A DNA stretch of 64,000 nucleotides, taken from NCBI RefSeq assembly GCF_007829835.1, contig NZ_VIWP01000003.1:744001-808000 (forward strand). Reading direction: 5' to 3'. This DNA comes from Neorhizobium alkalisoli. Lineage in GTDB: Bacteria > Pseudomonadota > Alphaproteobacteria > Rhizobiales > Rhizobiaceae. The notes below the pieces were generated by a model. That model was not told the origin of the DNA. It did no database searches and saw nothing but the letters and a program-made list of their open reading frames with translations. Of this stretch, positions 1 through 9,870 are shown piece by piece; position 1 is the first letter of the stretch, and each line of letters begins with the position of its first letter. The position numbers were made by a program, and so were the translations under genes.

Positions 1-77
1 AAAAGCAGCGCATGTCGCACTGGCGACCGGAGCCCCGGGCTTTCGTCCTTAAGCGATACAACCCAGAAAATTCAGTA

Positions 78-100
78 GGTTGAGAAACGTGTTCTCAACC
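78..100. promoter_or_regulatory. Perfect inverted repeat upstream of the cheD-like gene
   Basis: Two 9-base arms, GGTTGAGAA and TTCTCAACC, are separated by ACGTG. The dyad sits about 95 bases before the cheD-like start and has no T-run after it. An operator is therefore as likely as a terminator for whatever lies left of the window. The remaining bases 1-195 hold no supported gene. Confidence 0.4.
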
Positions 101-195
101 AGAATTCTTGCCATTCATATCTGGTGGACCGGTTCGTCATGCCGCGTTCATAGTTCAAGAGGAAGCTAAATCATCAGGAATTGAATTAGCGATAG

Positions 196-696
196 ATGGG
201 AAACAGGCATCCGATGGACATTAGCGGCTTTCGCCCGATCCATGTCCTCGGCGGACAATTGACGCTGTCATCGCGTCCGGACACGATGCTGATCACGGTC
301 CTCGGCTCCTGCGTTTCCGCCTGCATCTATGATCCTGTCGCCGGTATCGGCGGCATGAACCATTTTATCCTGCCGACAGGCGGCAATAGCGAGCCCGGTC
401 AACGCCAGCGACGTTATGGCGACGTGGCAATGCGCAACCTCGTTGATGGCCTCTACAAGCGTGGCGCAGAGCCCGGTCGGCTGATGGCCAAGCTGTATGG
501 CGGTCGTGCGCGAACAGGCGGTAGCGGCCAGGCCGGCTCTCTTAATGCCGCCTTCGCCCAGGATTTCCTGATGGAGGAAGGCATAGACCTGATCGATGCC
601 AGCCTGGGCGAGGATTTTGCCCGCTGGGTGACATTCCATCCGGCCAGCGGCTGGGTCAGGCTCAAGGAACGGGCCGATCGGCAACATATCTTCTAA
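196..696 (+). CDS. CheD-like chemoreceptor glutamine deamidase (orphan)
   Basis: CheD enzymes deamidate glutamines on chemoreceptors and can also interact with CheC-type phosphatases. The 166-residue protein shows the family core: a GSCV motif with the candidate catalytic Cys39, then GGMNHFILP with His56. The 17-residue Cys-His spacing is that expected for CheD, and the length is normal. The ATG at 196 has a weak ribosome site, and the in-frame ATG at 214 (MDISGF) is an alternative start. No cheA, cheW, cheR, cheB or mcp gene is adjacent, so this copy is unlinked to a chemotaxis operon within the window. Family assignment is firm; the partner receptor is unknown. Confidence 0.85.
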   Translation: MGNRHPMDISGFRPIHVLGGQLTLSSRPDTMLITVLGSCVSACIYDPVAGIGGMNHFILPTGGNSEPGQRQRRYGDVAMRNLVDGLYKRGAEPGRLMAKLYGGRARTGGSGQAGSLNAAFAQDFLMEEGIDLIDASLGEDFARWVTFHPASGWVRLKERADRQHIF

Positions 697-744
697 GTCA
701 GGATTGCCTCTATCGGGCAAACCGCAGAAGCAGCCTGCCCTCTC

Positions 745-1284
745 TCAAACCCGCACAAGCGCCCGATGCGGGAGCGGCGGCAAAACGGTCTCGATCACAT
801 CGCCCGGCTCGACGCTGCCACCGGCGAGCACGATCGTCATGATGCCGGCCCGGCGCACGAGATCGCCGGCCTCGTCCTTGTAGACGACCTTGCCCAGCAG
901 GCCTGCGCGAAAATTCTCGATCTGGGCACAAGGATTGCGCAGCCCCGTCACCTGCAGGGAGACATTCGGCCCGACCTTCAGGATCGTATCGGTCGGCAGA
1001 TCGAGCAGCGCGATACCTTCCGTGAGGATATTCTCGCCCAGATCGCCGGCCTTCAGCTCGAAACCGCTTACGGCGAGTTCGTCGAACAATTCCCGCTGGA
1101 TGAGATGCACCTGGCGCAGGTTCGGCTGGCTCGGATCGACCGCAACGCGGGAGCGGTGCTTGACCGTGACGCCTGCATGCGCGTCCCCCTCGACACCGAG
1201 ATTTTCGACTATCTCGATCCGCTCGACCACCGTCTTGGAAAACTCATGGGTCTGGCAGCGCGCAACGGAGACGACGGACGGCAT
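745..1284 (-). CDS. MOSC domain-containing protein
   Basis: MOSC proteins share the sulfur-carrier domain of molybdenum-cofactor sulfurases and are thought to move sulfur through a conserved cysteine. Here the cysteine lies in RNPCAQIENF, after a GDAHAG stretch and a GDLGENIL motif, all typical of small stand-alone MOSC proteins (YiiM-like). I chose the ATG at 1284 (MPSVVSVARC), which has an AAAGGA ribosome site. The open frame continues to 1380, but its first 32 residues look non-native. The gene is convergent with the cheD-like gene on its left and stands alone. The in vivo acceptor cannot be read from sequence. Confidence 0.85.
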   Translation of the reverse strand: MPSVVSVARCQTHEFSKTVVERIEIVENLGVEGDAHAGVTVKHRSRVAVDPSQPNLRQVHLIQRELFDELAVSGFELKAGDLGENILTEGIALLDLPTDTILKVGPNVSLQVTGLRNPCAQIENFRAGLLGKVVYKDEAGDLVRRAGIMTIVLAGGSVEPGDVIETVLPPLPHRALVRV

Positions 1285-1387
1285 GCAAGGATCCTTTCGA
1301 GAGCAAGTCCACGCAGCGATACAAATGGTCTGTGAAGCTTCCGTGACAGCGTGCCAGCCATAACAGGTACGGGAGCCCAAAACGCAA

Positions 1388-1410
1388 GAAGCCCGGCAAT
1401 GCCGGGCTTC
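1388..1410 (-). terminator. Rho-independent terminator of livJ
   Basis: A 10-base stem (GAAGCCCGGC pairing with GCCGGGCTTC) with a 3-base loop lies 24 bases past the livJ stop codon. On the minus strand it is followed by a moderately T-rich tract. Confidence 0.7.
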
Positions 1411-1434
1411 CGCTGATCCAGAGGATCGAAAGGC

Positions 1435-2556
1435 TTACTGCGGGAAGTAGCTGTAGTTCCCGTCCGGACCCTTCTTCCATTCGTACATGACGTAGCCCGG
1501 CAGCTTCGGGTCGCCCTTGGCGTCGAAGGCCATGTCGCCGAGAACGGTCTTGAACGGACCCTTTTCGTGCAGCGTCTTGGCAACGGCTTCTGCGTCGTCC
1601 GACTTGCCGGTTGCCTTGATGCCAGCAGCGATGACCTGAACGGCAGCGTAGGAATAGAGCGTGTAAGCTTCCGGGTTGAAGCCGGCAGCCTTGAACTTGG
1701 CAACCAGGTCCTTGTTTTCCGGACGCAGCGTCGGATCCGGGCCGAAGGTGTTCAGCGTGCCTGCGACGGCGTCGCCGGCGATCGAGGCCAGTTCGTTCGA
1801 AACGATACCGTCACCCGATACGAGCGTTGCCTTGAGGCCCTGGTCCTTTGCCTGACGGATGATCAGACCGGCTTCGGTGTGGAGACCACCCCAGTAGATG
1901 ATGGTGACGCCGGCCTGCTTCATCTTGGCGATGAGAGCAGAGAAGTCCTTGTCGCCGACATTGACGGCTTCGCGCAGAACTTCCTTGCCGCCCTTGGCGT
2001 TGAACGCCTTCTGGGTTTCGTTGGCGAGGCCCTGGCCATACGGGGTCTTGTCGTCGATGATGGCGACCTTGGCACCCTTGAACTTGTCGGCGAGGTAAGC
2101 GCCGGCAACGCCGCCCTGCTGGTCGTCACGACCGCAGGTACGGAACGTGTTCCACAGGCCGCGGTCGGTGAAGACCGGGTTGGTTGCAGCAGGCGTGATT
2201 TCGAGCATGCCGTTTTCGGCATAGACTTCCTGCGAAGCCGGGATCGAAACGCCCGAGTTGAAGTGGCCGACAATATACTTGACGCCGTCAGATGCGAACT
2301 TGTTGGCAACCGAAATACCCTGCTTCGGGTCCGAAACGTCGTCGCCGAGCGCGATCTTCAGCTTTTCGCCGTTGATGCCGCCAGCAGCGTTGATGTCGGC
2401 GATTGCCTGTTCAGCACCCTTCTGCAGCTGAGCGCCGAAAGCCGCGTTCGGGCCGGTCAGAGGACCGCCGACGCCGATTACGATGTCAGCCCACGCATTG
2501 CCGCTGAAGGCAACCATGGCCGTCAGCGCAACGGCGGAAAGAAGAGACTTCTTCAT
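1435..2556 (-). CDS. livJ: Branched-chain amino-acid ABC transporter substrate-binding protein
   Basis: Periplasmic binding protein of the HAAT (Liv) family, delivering leucine, isoleucine, valine or related amino acids to the LivHMGF membrane complex. The 373-residue product has a typical signal peptide ([23 protein letters not shown], likely cleaved before [12 protein letters not shown]). The mature start [14 protein letters not shown] and [20 protein letters not shown] are hallmarks of LivJ/LivK. It lies after the DUF6867 gene in the direction of transcription, but a terminator-like hairpin at 2666-2685 separates them. Separate transcription or attenuated read-through is therefore likely, giving a different amount of binding protein from permease. 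The exact amino-acid specificity is not determinable. Confidence 0.93.
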   Translation of the reverse strand: MKKSLLSAVALTAMVAFSGNAWADIVIGVGGPLTGPNAAFGAQLQKGAEQAIADINAAGGINGEKLKIALGDDVSDPKQGISVANKFASDGVKYIVGHFNSGVSIPASQEVYAENGMLEITPAATNPVFTDRGLWNTFRTCGRDDQQGGVAGAYLADKFKGAKVAIIDDKTPYGQGLANETQKAFNAKGGKEVLREAVNVGDKDFSALIAKMKQAGVTIIYWGGLHTEAGLIIRQAKDQGLKATLVSGDGIVSNELASIAGDAVAGTLNTFGPDPTLRPENKDLVAKFKAAGFNPEAYTLYSYAAVQVIAAGIKATGKSDDAEAVAKTLHEKGPFKTVLGDMAFDAKGDPKLPGYVMYEWKKGPDGNYSYFPQ

Positions 2557-2661
2557 CGATATACTCCCAGTTTAAAGGTGAGTTGATTGTTGGGACCAGT
2601 CGCAATACCCACCACCATTGCGCCGGAAAGCTGTTCCACTCTAGGTTTGATCACCTTGATT

Positions 2662-2685
2662 AAAAGCAATCTGATTGCAGATTGC
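2662..2685 (-). terminator. Intrinsic terminator or attenuator between the liv permease genes and livJ
   Basis: An 8-base perfect stem (GCAATCTG pairing with CAGATTGC, loop ATTG) is followed on the minus strand by TTTTAA. It lies just after the DUF6867 stop codon, so it can end or reduce transcription coming from livH. Confidence 0.65.
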
Positions 2686-2693
2686 CTTGGGTG

Positions 2694-3047
2694 TCAATCT
2701 CTCTTCTTCCACGAAAAGGCCGAGGCCTGATCGTAAAGCCAATAATAGTTCTGAACCATCTGGCGCGTGCGCCGGATGCGGAATCCTGCAGTCGCAAAGA
2801 TCAGCAGCAGGACAAAATCGATCACGTAATAAAACAGGTCGAGGAAGGGCCCCTGGAAGAGCGCAAAATGCAGGAAGCGCATGCCGATCGCCAGTCCGAG
2901 ACTGTAAATGATGACGGTCGGATACTCCGCCCAGCCTTCGGCCGCAGCCTTGCCGGCACGCCACGCGGTCCACAGGCCGAGCACGAATACCAGGAAGCGC
3001 AGAACGTAACGAACGCCCTCATCACTTTCGAAAAACAAACCCTGCAT
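2694..3047 (-). CDS. DUF6867-type small membrane protein of the liv operon
   Basis: A 117-residue protein with three likely membrane segments (FLVFVLGLWTAWRAG, TVIIYSLGLAIGMRFLHF, FYYVIDFVLLLIFATAGF) and a basic, aromatic C-terminus (RRTRQMVQNYYWLYDQ). It matches my recollection of the DUF6867 family, which travels with branched-chain amino-acid ABC transporter genes in alphaproteobacteria. The gene follows livF by 39 bases on the same strand and is the last gene before the terminator at 2662-2685. A role as an accessory membrane subunit is inferred from position only. Confidence 0.75.
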   Translation of the reverse strand: MQGLFFESDEGVRYVLRFLVFVLGLWTAWRAGKAAAEGWAEYPTVIIYSLGLAIGMRFLHFALFQGPFLDLFYYVIDFVLLLIFATAGFRIRRTRQMVQNYYWLYDQASAFSWKKRD

Positions 3048-3086
3048 CTCAATCTCTCCAGGCCGAAATCTGATCGGAAGACGTGC

Positions 3087-3815
3087 TCAATGCCGCCCCC
3101 CTTCGAGATAGGCTGCGCGCACTTCCGGATTGGCGAGAAGGTCCTTGCCGGAGCCCGACATGGTGACCTTACCGTTGACCATGACATAGGCCCGGTCGGA
3201 CAATTTCAGCGCTGCAAAAGCGTTCTGTTCGACGAGGAAGACGGTCAGCCCCTCTTCCTTGTTGAGCTTCTTAATCGCCTCGAAAATGCCCTTGACGATC
3301 AGCGGTGCAAGACCGAGCGACGGTTCGTCGAGAAGCAGCAGCTTCGGACGTGCCATCAGCGCGCGGCCGATCGACAGCATCTGCTGCTCGCCGCCCGACA
3401 GCGTGCCGCCACGCTGGCTCTGGCGCTCCTTGAGGCGCGGGAAGAGGGTGAAGATCTTCTCCACGTCTTCCTTGAAATATTTCAGGTTATCGAGATTGGC
3501 CCCCATCTGGAGGTTCTCGAACACCGTCATGCGCGGGAAGATGCGACGGCCTTCCGGCGACTGTGCGATGCGCTTGCGGGCAATCAGATGCGTCGGCAGC
3601 TTGGTAATGTCCTCGCCGTCGAAAATGACCGAACCGGCGCGCGCCTGCGGCGAACCGCAGATGGTCATCATCAGCGTCGACTTGCCGGCGCCGTTGGCGC
3701 CGATCAGGCTGACGATCTCGCCCTTGTTGACTTCGACATCGACGCCGGCGAGTGCACGGATGTTACCGTAGAAGGTCTCGACGCCCTTGACGCTCAGGAG
3801 GGTTTCACCGGCCAT
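3087..3815 (-). CDS. livF: Branched-chain amino-acid ABC transporter ATPase LivF
   Basis: One of the two nucleotide-binding subunits of the Liv importer. The 242-residue protein has Walker A GANGAGKST, signature LSGGEQQMLSIGRALM and Walker B LLLLDEPSLGL, followed by the switch region VFLVEQNA typical of LivF. Its ATG overlaps the livG stop by one base (TGATG), so the two are translationally coupled and made in similar amounts. Normal length, with no defect seen. Confidence 0.95.
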   Translation of the reverse strand: MAGETLLSVKGVETFYGNIRALAGVDVEVNKGEIVSLIGANGAGKSTLMMTICGSPQARAGSVIFDGEDITKLPTHLIARKRIAQSPEGRRIFPRMTVFENLQMGANLDNLKYFKEDVEKIFTLFPRLKERQSQRGGTLSGGEQQMLSIGRALMARPKLLLLDEPSLGLAPLIVKGIFEAIKKLNKEEGLTVFLVEQNAFAALKLSDRAYVMVNGKVTMSGSGKDLLANPEVRAAYLEGGRH

Positions 3816-4678
3816 CAGACCTTCCCTCCTTCGAGCTGTTCTTCGATCTGTTCAAGTTCTTCATCCTCGACACCGAGATAGGCTGCGATGACCTTCGGGT
3901 CGTTCTTGACGTGGTCCGGCGTGCCGTCGGAAATCTTCTGGCCGTATTCGAGCACCACGACATGGTCGGAAATCTCCATGACGACCGACATGTCGTGCTC
4001 GATCAGGAGCAAGGACGTGCCTTCGTCGCGGATGCTGCGCAGAAGCGTGTTCAGCGTCAGCGATTCCTTCGGGTTGAGACCGGCGGCCGGCTCGTCGAGG
4101 CAGAGAAGTTCCGGCCCCGTGCACATGGCACGCGCGATTTCCAGACGGCGCTGTGCGCCGTAAGGAAGGTCGCCGGCCGGATCGTCGGCGCGATCGATCA
4201 GATCGGCCTTTTCCAGCCAATAGGTCGCCTTCTCGATAGAGGCCTCGACCGCCCTTTTGTAGGCGGGCGAACCGAGCAAGCCGAGGATCGTGTAGCCGGA
4301 AGCCCGCATTAGCGCATTGTGCTGCGCAACCAGCAGGTTTTCGAGAACCGTCAGGCCGGAGAAAAGGCGGATGTTCTGGAACGTCCGCGCCACGCCGGCA
4401 TGTTTGGTGATCTCGAAGTCCTTGAGGCGTTCCAGCAGGAACTCCTTGCCGGTCTTCCGCTTCAGCGTGATCATGCCCATCGTCGGCTTGTAGAAGCCGG
4501 TGATGCAGTTGAAGACAGTCGTCTTGCCGGCGCCGTTCGGGCCGATCAGCGCCGTGATTTCGCCGCGCTTTGCTTCGAGCGAGAGATCGTTGATCGCCAT
4601 CAGGCCGCCGAACTTCATCGACAGGTGATCGACCTTGAGGATCGTATCCTTAACCATTGCAGTCGTACCCGGAGCCAT
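3815..4678 (-). CDS. livG: Branched-chain amino-acid ABC transporter ATPase LivG
   Basis: Second ATPase of the Liv importer, 287 residues. Walker A is GPNGAGKTT, the signature region YGAQRRLEIARAM, Walker B LLCLDEPAAGLNP, and the switch histidine lies in LLIEHDMSVVM. The start at 4678 overlaps the livM stop as TGATG; an in-frame ATG eight codons later (MVKDTILKVD) is an alternative. An acidic tail (EDEELEQIEEQLEGG) is a little longer than in the E. coli protein, which I regard as a lineage feature. Confidence 0.95.
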   Translation of the reverse strand: MAPGTTAMVKDTILKVDHLSMKFGGLMAINDLSLEAKRGEITALIGPNGAGKTTVFNCITGFYKPTMGMITLKRKTGKEFLLERLKDFEITKHAGVARTFQNIRLFSGLTVLENLLVAQHNALMRASGYTILGLLGSPAYKRAVEASIEKATYWLEKADLIDRADDPAGDLPYGAQRRLEIARAMCTGPELLCLDEPAAGLNPKESLTLNTLLRSIRDEGTSLLLIEHDMSVVMEISDHVVVLEYGQKISDGTPDHVKNDPKVIAAYLGVEDEELEQIEEQLEGGKV

Positions 4679-6063
4679 CAGCCGTGGCCCTCCTTGGTGA
4701 AGCTTCCGGAAACCGCCCTGCGCTCCTTGAGGAAGGCGGTGGGTTCACGTGAGCCGACGAAACCGCGCGGCTTGAACAGCATGACGATGATCATGGCCAG
4801 GCCGAACAGAAGCATGCGGTAGAGTTCCGGTGTGAAGTCCGGTCCGAAGACCAGTTTCAGGAACGACATTTCACGCAGGACTTCGGTGCCGCCGACCATG
4901 ACGACCGCAGCAATCGCGATGCCCGTCAGCGAACCCATGCCGCCGAGAACGACGATGGCGAGGATGACCGCCGATTCCAGGAAGACGAAGCTTTCCGGAG
5001 AAACGAAGCCCTGGCGGGCGGCGAAGAACGAGCCGGCGAAACCGCCGAACATCGCACCCGTTGCAAAGGCGGTAAGCTTGGTCGCGACCGTGTTGATACC
5101 GAGCGAGCGGCAGGCGATCTCGTCTTCACGCAGCGCTTCCCAGGCGCGGCCGATCGGCATGCGGCGCAGGCGGATCGTCACGTAAGCGGTGAGCAGGCAG
5201 AGCGCCAGGATCACGTAGAAGAGGAAGATCTTGTAATAGACCGACGAGCTGGCAAGGCCGAAGACTTTTGCAAAGTTGTTCGGTGCGCCGACATCGAAGG
5301 ACCAGATGCCGAAGACCGAAGCCTTGGCAATGCCGGCAATGCCGAACGTGCCCTTGGTCACCACCGTCCAGTTGATCAGCACCAGTCGGATGATTTCACC
5401 GAAAGCGAGCGTGACGATCGCCAGATAGTCACCCCTGAGACGCAGCACCGGGAAGCCCAGCATGATGCCCCAGAGGGCGGCAAAGATGCCCGACAGCGGC
5501 AGCAGGACCCAGAAGGACAGGCCGAAATAGCTGGAGAGCAGCGCGTAGGAATAGGCACCGACCGCATAGAAGGCGACGTAACCGAGGTCGAGCAGGCCAG
5601 CGAGACCGACGACGATATTCAGGCCCCAGGCAAGCATCACGTAGATGAGGATCTGGATACCGAAATTGTCGACATATTTCAGCGAGCCCTGCTTGCCGAC
5701 GATCAGCAGCGACAGGAACGGATAGACCAGCAGGAAGACCAGCGCGAACTTCAGGAAGTGGCGGTGGAAGAAGCTCTTCTTGTCGGAAATCTCGAGAACG
5801 CCGCTCTTGGCCTTGTTGAGCTTGCGGCGATCGATATGCGGCTTGATGAAGCCGACCGTCAGGAAGCGGCCGATCGCGGCAACGGCGACGAAAACGGCCA
5901 GCAGTTCCCAACGGGTGCGCCAGACCAGCGCATTGTTGATGTCCTGATAGGTTTCGATGCCGACATAAAGGAGGAACATGAAGAAGGCGATGATGCCCGC
6001 GAACACGCCCTCCCGGACGGCCTTAGCCATGCCGCCCGGATTGGTTTCGATTGGGTTTGCCAT
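4678..6063 (-). CDS. livM: Branched-chain amino-acid ABC transporter permease LivM
   Basis: Inner-membrane permease, 461 residues from the ATG at 6063 ([12 protein letters not shown]). The open frame extends to 6183, but that extension overlaps livH and looks non-coding. After an N-terminal region with two extra membrane spans comes the conserved LivM core: [25 protein letters not shown], then the [20 protein letters not shown] region and the EAF-like loop [20 protein letters not shown] that contacts the ATPases. It follows livH by two bases. The N-terminal extension is normal for the longer LivM proteins of alphaproteobacteria. Confidence 0.94.
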   Translation of the reverse strand: MANPIETNPGGMAKAVREGVFAGIIAFFMFLLYVGIETYQDINNALVWRTRWELLAVFVAVAAIGRFLTVGFIKPHIDRRKLNKAKSGVLEISDKKSFFHRHFLKFALVFLLVYPFLSLLIVGKQGSLKYVDNFGIQILIYVMLAWGLNIVVGLAGLLDLGYVAFYAVGAYSYALLSSYFGLSFWVLLPLSGIFAALWGIMLGFPVLRLRGDYLAIVTLAFGEIIRLVLINWTVVTKGTFGIAGIAKASVFGIWSFDVGAPNNFAKVFGLASSSVYYKIFLFYVILALCLLTAYVTIRLRRMPIGRAWEALREDEIACRSLGINTVATKLTAFATGAMFGGFAGSFFAARQGFVSPESFVFLESAVILAIVVLGGMGSLTGIAIAAVVMVGGTEVLREMSFLKLVFGPDFTPELYRMLLFGLAMIIVMLFKPRGFVGSREPTAFLKERRAVSGSFTKEGHG

Positions 6064-6065
6064 GA

Positions 6066-6968
6066 TCAGACCTTCTCCACTTCCGGCCGACCGAGAATGC
6101 CGGTGGGCTTGAAGATCAGCACGATCGCGAGGATGGCGAAGGTCGCGACATCCTTGTATTCGATCGAGAAATACGCGGACCACAAGGACTCGATCAGACC
6201 GATCAGAAGCCCGCCGAGAACGGCGCCCGGCAGTGAGCCGATGCCGCCGAGAACGGCCGCGGTGAATGCCTTGACGCCCGGAATGAAGCCGTCGTTGAAC
6301 GAAGCCACGCCGTAATACATCAGGTACATGCCACCAGCGACGGCCGCGAGTGCTGCGCCCATGATGAAGGTGACCGAAATCGTCCGGTCGACGTCAACGC
6401 CGAGCAGCGCCGCCATCTTGCGGTCCTGTTCGGTCGCACGCTGGGCACGGCCGAGCGGCGTCTTGTTGACGATGTACCAGAAGACGAAGAGCAGGACTGC
6501 AGTGATCGCGACGATCAGCAGCTGCTTCAGCGAAATGGTGATCTCGCCGATGTGATAGGTATCGGACACCAGCTGCGGGATCGGCTTGTTGCGCGGACCC
6601 TGCGTGACCTGGATGAAGTTCGACAGCGCGATCGACATGCCGATTGCGGTGATCAGCGGTGCGAGGCGAAACGAACCGCGGAGCGGCCTGTAGGCGACGC
6701 GTTCGATCGTCCAGTTCCACAGTCCCGTGACCAGCATGCCGACGAGCAGCATGACCAGCAGCAGGATTGCGACAGGAATGCCGGCGAACAGCGATGTCAG
6801 GATCAGGAAGACGATCAGCGCGGCAAAGCCGCCGAGCATGAAGATGTCACCATGGGCAAAGTTGATCATGCCGATGATGCCATAAACCATCGTATAGCCG
6901 ATTGCCACGAGACCATAGATGGATCCAAGAGTCAGCCCGTTGATGAGCTGCTGGATAAAATAATCCAT
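6066..6968 (-). CDS. livH: Branched-chain amino-acid ABC transporter permease LivH
   Basis: First gene of the minus-strand liv permease operon, encoding a 300-residue polytopic permease. LivH hallmarks are [38 protein letters not shown] at the start and [25 protein letters not shown], the ATPase-contact loop. The ATG at 6968 has a good GGGGGAAAG ribosome site. The 229 bases upstream (6969-7197) are AT-rich and hold a short dyad CCCAT-N7-ATGGG at 7024-7040, a possible operator. I could not identify a convincing sigma-54 or Lrp site. Confidence 0.95.
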   Translation of the reverse strand: MDYFIQQLINGLTLGSIYGLVAIGYTMVYGIIGMINFAHGDIFMLGGFAALIVFLILTSLFAGIPVAILLLVMLLVGMLVTGLWNWTIERVAYRPLRGSFRLAPLITAIGMSIALSNFIQVTQGPRNKPIPQLVSDTYHIGEITISLKQLLIVAITAVLLFVFWYIVNKTPLGRAQRATEQDRKMAALLGVDVDRTISVTFIMGAALAAVAGGMYLMYYGVASFNDGFIPGVKAFTAAVLGGIGSLPGAVLGGLLIGLIESLWSAYFSIEYKDVATFAILAIVLIFKPTGILGRPEVEKV

Positions 6969-7197
6969 GTACTTTCCCCCGGATGCAGTCCGTCGTTGCG
7001 GCTACATCTCTTGTATTGGCTGTCCCATTTTTTTCATGGGCCTATTCCATTTTTCATAATCGTTTCGAAGGAAATGTGAAGTGCAAAATAAAGAGGCAGT
7101 GGAAAATACGTAGGCTTTTGCCCAGCAACGCGCCATTTTGCCCAGCGCTGGCGGATTTGCGCCATCAACGGTTTGAAATGCGACCGAAAATCGCAAA

Positions 7198-7234
7198 TCT
7201 CGCGCCGGCCGCCTGTGGACGAACCGGCGCGAGA
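7198..7234 (-). terminator. Rho-independent terminator of the dimethylglycine dehydrogenase gene
   Basis: A perfect 11-base stem (TCTCGCGCCGG pairing with CCGGCGCGAGA, 15-base loop) lies just past the stop codon. On the minus strand it is followed by a T-rich stretch (TTTGCGATTTT). Confidence 0.7.
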
Positions 7235-7240
7235 TCAAGC

Positions 7241-9667
7241 TCAAGAGCGCATGCGCGACCCGTTGGCATCGAACAGAGCCTGCGGCTGCAGGCGCGCATC
7301 GAGCATTTCGCCCAAAACCTCGATCTGCCAGCCGTCGATCGCGGTCGCCTTCTCCTTCGGGACATATCCCATGGCAACGGAAACGCCGGACGCATGGGCA
7401 TAACCACCGGACGTCACCCAGCCGCAAACCTCGCCATTGAGCGAGATCGGCTCGTCGCCCAGCACATCCGCATCCTTCGCCTCGACAACGAAGGTGACGA
7501 GCCGCAGGGCGCCGCCCTCCGCCTTCTCCCTCAGCGCTTCGGCCTTGCCGATGAAATCCGCGCTCTTGTTATAGGCGATGAAGCGGCCGAGAGCGGCTTC
7601 CTGCGGCCCGTAGAGCGGCCGGTATTCGCGCGACCAGCTGCCGAAAGACTTGTCGAGCCGCAATGCGTTGAGGGCCCGGAGACCGAACAGGCCGATACCG
7701 AACTCGGCGCCCGCTTCCATGATCAGGTCGAAAAGGTAACGCTGGTATTCCGGCTTCATCCAAAGCTCGTAACCGAGATCGCCCGTATAGGAGACACGGC
7801 CCAAAATGACCGGCGCCATGCCGAGATCGATCTCGACAATACCCATGAACGGCAGTCCCTTGTCGGACAGGTCGAGATGGGTCAGCTTCTGCAACAGCTC
7901 GCGCGACTTCGGACCGGCGATCGACAGGCCGACCAGGCCCAGATTGAGAGGATCGATCTCAACCGAACCGTCATCCGGCAGATGCTGCTCGAACCAGCGC
8001 ATGTGATAGTCCTCGGCAATGCCGGAACCGATCAGCAGGAATTCGCCGTCGTCGAGATTGGCAAGCGTGAAATCGCCGATCAGTTTTCCCGCATCGTTGA
8101 GCATCGGCGTCAGCGACATGCGGCCGGCGACCGGCACCCGGCCGGCCAGGATCGTGTCGAGCCAGGCATGTGCCCCCTCGCCCGTCACCGCATATTTGGC
8201 AAAGCCCGACGTCTCCATCAGGCCGACGCTCTCACGCACGACCTTCGCCTCGCGGCCGACCGCCTCGAAATCCGTTGAGCGGCGCCAGGAGAATTTGTCC
8301 GTCACGCCTTCCGGCGCAAACCAGAGCGGCGTTTCCAGCCCGTAGGAAGCGCCGAACACAGCACCGGCCGCCTTCAGCTTGTCATAGATCGGCGTCGTCA
8401 GGAGAGGACGTGCGCCCGGCAGTTCCTCGTTCGGATAGCGGATCGAAAAGCGGCGCGAATAGTTTTCACGCACTTTCGCGTTCGTATAAGCGAGCGTCGC
8501 ATAATCGCCGTAGCGGCTCACATCCATCGCGAAGACGTCAAAACCCGGATCGCCGTTGATGATCCAGCTCGCGAGCGCCAGACCGACGCCGCCGCCTTGA
8601 GAGAAGCCGGCCATGACCGCACAGGCCGACCAGAAATTCGTCATGCCGCGCACCGGGCCGACCAGCGGGTTACCGTCCGGCGAGAAGGTGAAGGGGCCGT
8701 TGATGATCTTCTTGATACCGGCATTGTTGAAGGCCGGGAAATGCCGGAAACCGACTTCCAGCTCGTTGGTGATGCGCTCCAGGTCTTCGGCCAGCAGCTC
8801 ATGGCCGAAGGTCCAAGGCGTCTCGATCGGCGACCAGGGGCGGCAGTCCTTTTCATAGGTGCCCATCAGCATGCCGTTGCGTTCCTGGCGGATATAGATC
8901 TCGCCGTCGAAATCGACGCAATGCATGATTTCCTTGCCGGTCGTCTGGTTGAAGTCGATGACTTCCTGCATGTCCTCGGTGATGAGATACATGTGCTCCA
9001 TGGCCAGAACCGGCAGTTCCAGCCCGACCATGCGGCCGACTTCGCGGGCCCAGAGGCCGGCGGCATTGACGACATGCTCGGCGCGAATCTCGCCCTTGTC
9101 GGTGAGCACCCGCCAGGTGCCGTCTTCCAGCTGCACCAGATCCTCGACCTTGGTGTGCAGGTAGATTTCCGCACCGTTCTTCTTGGCCGATTTCGCATAG
9201 GCATGTGTCGTACCGTAAGGATCGAGATGGCCTTCATGCGGATCGAACACGGCGCCGACGAACTGGGTCGGGTCGAGAAGCGGCATCATTTCATGCGCTT
9301 CCTTGGCCGAGATCAACGTCGCCTCGCCGCCGGCATATTTGCCCTTGGCCAGCAGCGACTTCATCCAGTCGAACCGCTCATTGGTGGCGGCCAGCATCAG
9401 GCCGGACGTCATGTGCAGTCCGATATCCTGGCCGGAATAATCCTCGATCTCCTTGTAGAGCTCGACCGTGTATTTCTGCAGCTTGGCGACGTTCGGATCG
9501 CCGTTGATCGTGTGCATGCCGCCGGCCGCATGCCAGGTGGAGCCGGACGTGAGCTCCGAACGCTCGACCAGCACGACATCGGTCCAGCCGAGCTTGGTCA
9601 GGTGATACAGCACCGAACATCCGACGACACCGCCGCCGATGACGACAACCCGGGCATGGCTTTTCAT
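7241..9667 (-). CDS. FAD- and folate-dependent dimethylglycine/sarcosine dehydrogenase
   Basis: An 808-residue flavoenzyme of the DMGDH/SARDH family, oxidatively demethylating dimethylglycine (or sarcosine) and passing the methyl carbon to tetrahydrofolate. Residues 1-400 form the FAD oxidoreductase domain, with the dinucleotide motif VVVIGGGVVGCSVLYHL. TSGSTWHAAGGMH contains His46, aligned with the histidine that carries covalent FAD in mammalian DMGDH. A FAO_M linker follows, and the C-terminal half is a GcvT-like folate-binding domain (KSFGSWSREYRPLYGPQEAALGRFI). Full length for the family. The sarcosine oxidase operon 450 bases further on would process its product, giving a betaine-to-glycine route. 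Dimethylglycine is my first choice of substrate by family resemblance. Confidence 0.88.
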   Translation of the reverse strand: MKSHARVVVIGGGVVGCSVLYHLTKLGWTDVVLVERSELTSGSTWHAAGGMHTINGDPNVAKLQKYTVELYKEIEDYSGQDIGLHMTSGLMLAATNERFDWMKSLLAKGKYAGGEATLISAKEAHEMMPLLDPTQFVGAVFDPHEGHLDPYGTTHAYAKSAKKNGAEIYLHTKVEDLVQLEDGTWRVLTDKGEIRAEHVVNAAGLWAREVGRMVGLELPVLAMEHMYLITEDMQEVIDFNQTTGKEIMHCVDFDGEIYIRQERNGMLMGTYEKDCRPWSPIETPWTFGHELLAEDLERITNELEVGFRHFPAFNNAGIKKIINGPFTFSPDGNPLVGPVRGMTNFWSACAVMAGFSQGGGVGLALASWIINGDPGFDVFAMDVSRYGDYATLAYTNAKVRENYSRRFSIRYPNEELPGARPLLTTPIYDKLKAAGAVFGASYGLETPLWFAPEGVTDKFSWRRSTDFEAVGREAKVVRESVGLMETSGFAKYAVTGEGAHAWLDTILAGRVPVAGRMSLTPMLNDAGKLIGDFTLANLDDGEFLLIGSGIAEDYHMRWFEQHLPDDGSVEIDPLNLGLVGLSIAGPKSRELLQKLTHLDLSDKGLPFMGIVEIDLGMAPVILGRVSYTGDLGYELWMKPEYQRYLFDLIMEAGAEFGIGLFGLRALNALRLDKSFGSWSREYRPLYGPQEAALGRFIAYNKSADFIGKAEALREKAEGGALRLVTFVVEAKDADVLGDEPISLNGEVCGWVTSGGYAHASGVSVAMGYVPKEKATAIDGWQIEVLGEMLDARLQPQALFDANGSRMRS

Positions 9668-9870
9668 GAAAACAGTCTCCGTTGCGGAACGATGATTTGG
9701 GCCGAGCCTAGAGGGTCTCGCAATTGCTCAATAGGCTGTTCTGCGAAGCGGGTTTTGTCGTTTCCGACATACTCGATGTTCGGTTCGCGCCATCTTCCAC
9801 CCGTTCCGTGAAACTAATTTTTCGCGCCCTGCGTATAGGCATACAAGAGCCGCAACACCGAAGGGATGGC

